Source of the DNA: Quadrisphaera sp. RL12-1S
GTDB lineage: Bacteria; Actinomycetota; Actinomycetes; Actinomycetales; Quadrisphaeraceae
Assembly: GCF_014270065.1 (NCBI RefSeq)
Contig: NZ_JACNME010000003.1
Location: 124,001-188,000 of the forward strand
Length of the DNA: 64,000 nucleotides
Reading direction: 5' to 3'
Position numbers and translations under genes: made by a program. How positions within the stretch are numbered: position 1 is the stretch's first letter; each line of letters starts with the position of its first letter. Below are positions 61,191 to 64,000 of the stretch, in pieces. The notes below the pieces were generated by a model. The model was not told the DNA's origin. It worked only from the letters and a program-made list of their open reading frames with translations, and did no database searches.

Positions 61191-61538
61191 TCAGCCGGCG
61201 GCGTCCTCGGGGCCGTCCCAGCGGCACCGCGCCAGGTCGAGGCGGCTCGTGCCCAGTACCAGCGGGTGGCCCTCGTCAGCCCAGTGGATCATCGCGCGCG
61301 GTGTCAGCCCCTCGGGCAGCGAGCCGTCGGCGCGCACCACCCGCCACCAGGGGAGCTCGTGGCCGTGCTGGCTCATCACCGCGCCGACGGCGCGGGCTGC
61401 GCCCCAGCCGGTGAGCTCGGCGACGTCGCCGTACGTCAGCGCCATGCCCTCGGGGATGGCGAGGACGAGCGGCCCGACGTCGTCGATGTAGGCGCGTCCC
61501 GGCGGCCGCTGCCGCCGGGGTCCGGCCTGGGGGCTCAG
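61191..61538 (-). CDS. Alkyltransferase-like (ATL) / MGMT-fold DNA-binding protein
   Basis: About 115 residues: VLAIPEGMALTYGDVAELTGWGAARAVGAVMSQHGHELPWWRVVRADGSLPEG is the MGMT DNA-binding fold. The position of the reactive PCHR cysteine reads PWWRVVR, so it cannot accept alkyl groups and should act as an ATL, flagging alkylated guanine for nucleotide excision repair. No ATG, GTG or TTG precedes the first helix; the best start is CTG 61538, overlapping the idi stop as CTGA. An internal ATG (MALTYG) would cut the fold. Confidence 0.8.
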   Translation of the reverse strand: MSPQAGPRRQRPPGRAYIDDVGPLVLAIPEGMALTYGDVAELTGWGAARAVGAVMSQHGHELPWWRVVRADGSLPEGLTPRAMIHWADEGHPLVLGTSRLDLARCRWDGPEDAAG

Positions 61539-62113
61539 CGGCGGGCCCCGCGCAGGTCGGGCAGCGCGCTGAGCTGGCCCAGCTGCAGCACGGCCCACGG
61601 GGAGATCGCGAACGGCGTGCGGGCGGCGAGCGCCACAGCGTCGTCCCACTCGACCCACGCCCACTCCGCGACCTCGTCGGGGTCGGGCACGGGGTCGGCG
61701 TCCGCGACGGCCGTGAAGACCGGGCAGAACTCGTTCTCCACCACGCCGGAGGCATCTACGGCGCGGTAGGCGAACTCGGGCAGGCGCTCCACGAGGTCGC
61801 GCACCTCCAGGCCCAGCTCCTGGCGGGCACGGCGGCGCACGGCGTCCTCGAAGGGCTCCCCCGGCGCCGGGTGGCCGCACACGGAGTTGGTCCACACGCC
61901 CGGCCAGGTCAGCTTGGAGACCGCGCGGCGCGTCAGCAGCAGCCGGCCGCGGGTGTCGCTGACGTAGCAGGAGAACGCCAGGTGCAGCGGGGTGTCCGCG
62001 GTGTGCACGCCCGCCTTCGGGGTGCTGCCGACAGGACGGCGCTGGGAGTCGAGCAGCACCACGAGCTCGGGCGCGCTGGTCTCGGCGCCGGGGGCGGCCA
62101 GGGAGGTCGTCAC
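61535..62113 (-). CDS. idi: Isopentenyl-diphosphate delta-isomerase, type I
   Basis: 192 residues from GTG 62113. Nudix-related isomerase: LHLAFSCYVSDTRGRLLLTRRAVSKLTWPGVWTNSVCGHPAPGEPFEDAVRRRARQELG contains the catalytic Cys (SVCGHP), and VVENEFCPVF the catalytic Glu. It interconverts IPP and DMAPP for isoprenoid synthesis. Upstream 18 bp away is the ThiF/rhodanese gene. Confidence 0.93.
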   Translation of the reverse strand: MTTSLAAPGAETSAPELVVLLDSQRRPVGSTPKAGVHTADTPLHLAFSCYVSDTRGRLLLTRRAVSKLTWPGVWTNSVCGHPAPGEPFEDAVRRRARQELGLEVRDLVERLPEFAYRAVDASGVVENEFCPVFTAVADADPVPDPDEVAEWAWVEWDDAVALAARTPFAISPWAVLQLGQLSALPDLRGARR

Positions 62114-62130
62114 CGCACGAGCGTAGGCGC

Positions 62131-63264
62131 TCAGGCCACCACCAGGTCGGGGTCGACCTCCGCCGCCCACGCCAGCAGGCCCCCGCGCAGGTGCGCCACC
62201 TCCGTGCGGCCGGCAGCGCGCAGCGCGCGCACGGCCCGCTCCGAGCGGGCGCCGGAGCGGCAGTGCACCACAACCCGCCCCGGCCGCAGCGGCGGCAGGA
62301 CCCCGGCCACGGCGTCCTCCAGTGGGACGTGGACGGCGCCCGGCAGCGCCCCCAGCTGCCGCTCCGCCTCCGTCCGCACGTCCACGAGGACGACGTCGAC
62401 GCCGCCGGCCAGCGCCTCGGCGAGCTCGCGCGGCGTCACCTCGGCGTCAGCGGGCAGCGGCTCCTCGGCGCGCGGCTGGGGCACCGCGGCACGGGCGGCA
62501 CCGGCGGGCCCGGTGCGCACGCCCACGGTCCGCCAGGACATCGCCATCGCGTCCAGCACCAGCAGCCGGCCGAGCAGCGGCTCCCCCGCCCCCACGAGCA
62601 GCTTCACCGCCTCGACCGCCATCACCGAGCCGACCACGCCGCACAGCGCACCGAGCACGCCGGCCTCGGCGCAGGAGGCGACGGAGCCGGGCGGTGGCGG
62701 CGCGGGGAACAGGTCGCGGTACCCCGGCGCCCCCGAGGGGTGACCGGGCCAGAACACGGCGACCTGGGCGTCGTGCTGCAGCAGCGAGCCGAAGACCTCG
62801 GGCACGCCCAGCTGCTCGCAGGCGTCGGCCACGGCGTAGCGGGTGGCGAAGTTGTCGGCGCCGTCGACCACCAGGTGGCACCCGGCGAGCAGCCGCGCGG
62901 CGTTGTCGGCGGTGAGGCGCTCGGGCGCGCGGACCACGGAGGTCCAGGGCGCCTGGCGGGCCAGCGCGTCGGCGGCGGAGTCGACCTTGGGCCGTCCGAC
63001 GTCCGCGGCGCCGTGCAGCACCTGCCGCTGGAGGTTGGAGGTCTCGACGTCGTCGTCGTCGACGACCACCAGCTCACCGACGCCCGCGGCCGCGAGGTAG
63101 GCGAGCACCGGGGAGCCCAGGCCCCCCGCCCCGACCACGCCCACGCGCGCGGCGCGCAGCCGGCGCTGGCCGAGCTCACCGACGCTGGGCAGCAGGAGGT
63201 GGCGCGACCACCGCTGGCGCTCCTCGGGGGTCAGCGGGGGCCCGGGCTCGACGAGCGGCTCCAC
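62131..63264 (-). CDS. ThiF/MoeB-type adenylyltransferase fused to rhodanese domain
   Basis: 377 residues from GTG 63264. E1-like domain: RHLLLPSVGELGQRRLRAARVGVVGAGGLGSPVLAYLAAAGVG (nucleotide motif), DDDDVETSNLQRQVLHGAADVGRPK and DGADNFATRYAVADACEQ. Catalytic Cys is probably in SCAEAGVLGALCG. A C-terminal rhodanese domain (about 275-377) has its Cys in VVVHCRSGARSERAVRAL. Such fusions adenylate ThiS/MoaD/CysO-type carriers and load sulfur for molybdopterin, thiamine or cysteine. The zinc CxxC pairs of classic MoeB are not evident. Confidence 0.9.
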   Translation of the reverse strand: MEPLVEPGPPLTPEERQRWSRHLLLPSVGELGQRRLRAARVGVVGAGGLGSPVLAYLAAAGVGELVVVDDDDVETSNLQRQVLHGAADVGRPKVDSAADALARQAPWTSVVRAPERLTADNAARLLAGCHLVVDGADNFATRYAVADACEQLGVPEVFGSLLQHDAQVAVFWPGHPSGAPGYRDLFPAPPPPGSVASCAEAGVLGALCGVVGSVMAVEAVKLLVGAGEPLLGRLLVLDAMAMSWRTVGVRTGPAGAARAAVPQPRAEEPLPADAEVTPRELAEALAGGVDVVLVDVRTEAERQLGALPGAVHVPLEDAVAGVLPPLRPGRVVVHCRSGARSERAVRALRAAGRTEVAHLRGGLLAWAAEVDPDLVVA

Positions 63265-63334
63265 CTCGCCACTCTCGCACGCCCACCCCTTGCCGCACTC
63301 TCCCCGGAAAGGGCGGGAAGGGGGGCTGGGCGGG

Positions 63335-64000
63335 TCAGCGCAGGTCGGGCGCGAGGCGGCGGTTGCACGCCGCCAGGACGGCACGGACGACGGCGGGCTG
63401 CGCGCCGCCCTCGAGCGCCGTGCCGACCAGCTGCTCGCTCCCGCGCGCGGTGGCCGTGCCCACCATCACCGTGACGGCGGCGCGGCCGTCGAGCTCGCAG
63501 GGGCGCACCGCCTCGACCTCGGCGCGCAGGCTGCCGCCCGCGGCGGACTCCAGCGCGCGCAGCGTCGCCGACGCCAGCGCGCGAGGACCGCCGGCGGGGG
63601 TGTTCGCGGACTCAGCGACACCGGTGTGCACCGCGCGGCCGCGGGCCAGGACCACGGTGGCCGTGGTGGACAGGCCCTCGGTGACCACCTGCACGCGCTC
63701 CAGCACGAGGCGCTCGCCGCCGTCGCCCTTCGGCTCCGGGGTGACGTCGCCCAGCCACTGCGGGGCGGGGGTCGCGGCCACGGAGGAGGCGCTCAGCGGG
63801 GGCACCGAGATGCGCCCGGTGCGCGGGCGGTCGGTCTTCTCCGGGGTCACGGCCGGCATGGGCACGCGCGCCCCGCGGGGCGCCGCGGGGACCTCCGCGG
63901 CGGCGGGCGCCTCGGGGGCGGCGGCCTCGTCCGCCGGCGCGGCAGGGCCAGCCGCAGCGACCGGCGCGACCAGGGCCACCGGGCCCGGACCGGGCTCGGC
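63335..64000 (-). CDS. Uncharacterised protein, 5' end outside window
   Basis: At least 222 codons with no stop before the window edge. The left half is Pro/Ala-rich and disordered (APEAPAAAEVPAAPRGARVPM). The last 130 residues (RLVLERVQVVTEGLSTTATVVLARGRAVHTGVAESANTPAGGPRALASATLRALESAAGGSLRAEVEAVRPCELDGRAAVTVMV) look like a small alpha/beta domain seen in actinobacterial hypothetical proteins, function unknown to me. A GTG at 63979 is in frame, but the frame continues upstream. Confidence 0.65.
   Translation of the reverse strand, partial: AEPGPGPVALVAPVAAAGPAAPADEAAAPEAPAAAEVPAAPRGARVPMPAVTPEKTDRPRTGRISVPPLSASSVAATPAPQWLGDVTPEPKGDGGERLVLERVQVVTEGLSTTATVVLARGRAVHTGVAESANTPAGGPRALASATLRALESAAGGSLRAEVEAVRPCELDGRAAVTVMVGTATARGSEQLVGTALEGGAQPAVVRAVLAACNRRLAPDLR

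Overview
The window is chromosomal DNA of a very GC-rich Actinomycetota. Evidence: a WhiB7-type iron-sulfur regulator with an AT-hook, mycoredoxin, the AdnA/AdnB end-resection machine, UvrD2, a tmRNA whose encoded tag is ADSKSTDFALAA, many GTG starts, and TANNNT -10 boxes 6-8 nt before start codons (leaderless mRNAs). A Kineosporiales-like member is plausible, but that is only inference.

1-4.8 kb: ychJ-like gene (cut by the window edge), a PNPOx-fold protein, ssrA (tmRNA), a DUF6992-like membrane protein, an SPFH protein, a zinc-free quinone oxidoreductase and smpB. 4.8-13.0 kb: an apparent insertion in the usual prfB-ftsE-ftsX-peptidase-smpB-ssrA block. It holds a LacI regulator, two MFS transporters, an esterase, a depolymerase-like hydrolase with an extra C-terminal domain, and a lipoprotein. 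13.1-17.4 kb: M23 peptidase, ftsX, ftsE and prfB, all on the minus strand.

17.4-34.3 kb: mostly housekeeping and stress genes: a 2-hydroxyacid dehydrogenase, PadR plus its membrane partner, AIM24, whiB7 with a long structured leader, uvrD2, a nucleoside-kinase-like protein, an adenosine-deaminase-family protein, mycoredoxin, nudC, two degenerate kinase-like proteins, a nitroreductase, an ECF sigma factor coupled to a duplicated sensor-like membrane protein, and VOC and RidA proteins. The order whiB7-uvrD2-mrx1-nudC...adnB-adnA resembles mycobacterial synteny. 34.4-42.9 kb: a chemoreceptor, then adnB and adnA.

42.9-46.1 kb: a LysR regulator divergent from mesX-mesD, a folate-independent methionine synthase system. 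46.6-48.1 kb: a secreted GH43-type arabinanase-like enzyme with an AbfB domain. 48.4-55.2 kb is the accessory-looking part: a truncated copy of an EamA transporter gene, a VOC protein, LysE, a B3/B4 protein, a MocR regulator, the intact EamA copy and an orphan serine recombinase. 55.5-60.9 kb: two TetR units (drug-efflux MFS plus amidohydrolase; SDR oxidoreductase). 61-64 kb: an alkyltransferase-like protein, idi, a ThiF/rhodanese protein and a protein cut by the window edge.

No tRNA, rRNA, CRISPR array, insertion-sequence transposase or prophage gene was recognised. The strongest candidates for follow-up are the whiB7 leader, the LacI-hydrolase island, the mes locus and the duplicated EamA region.
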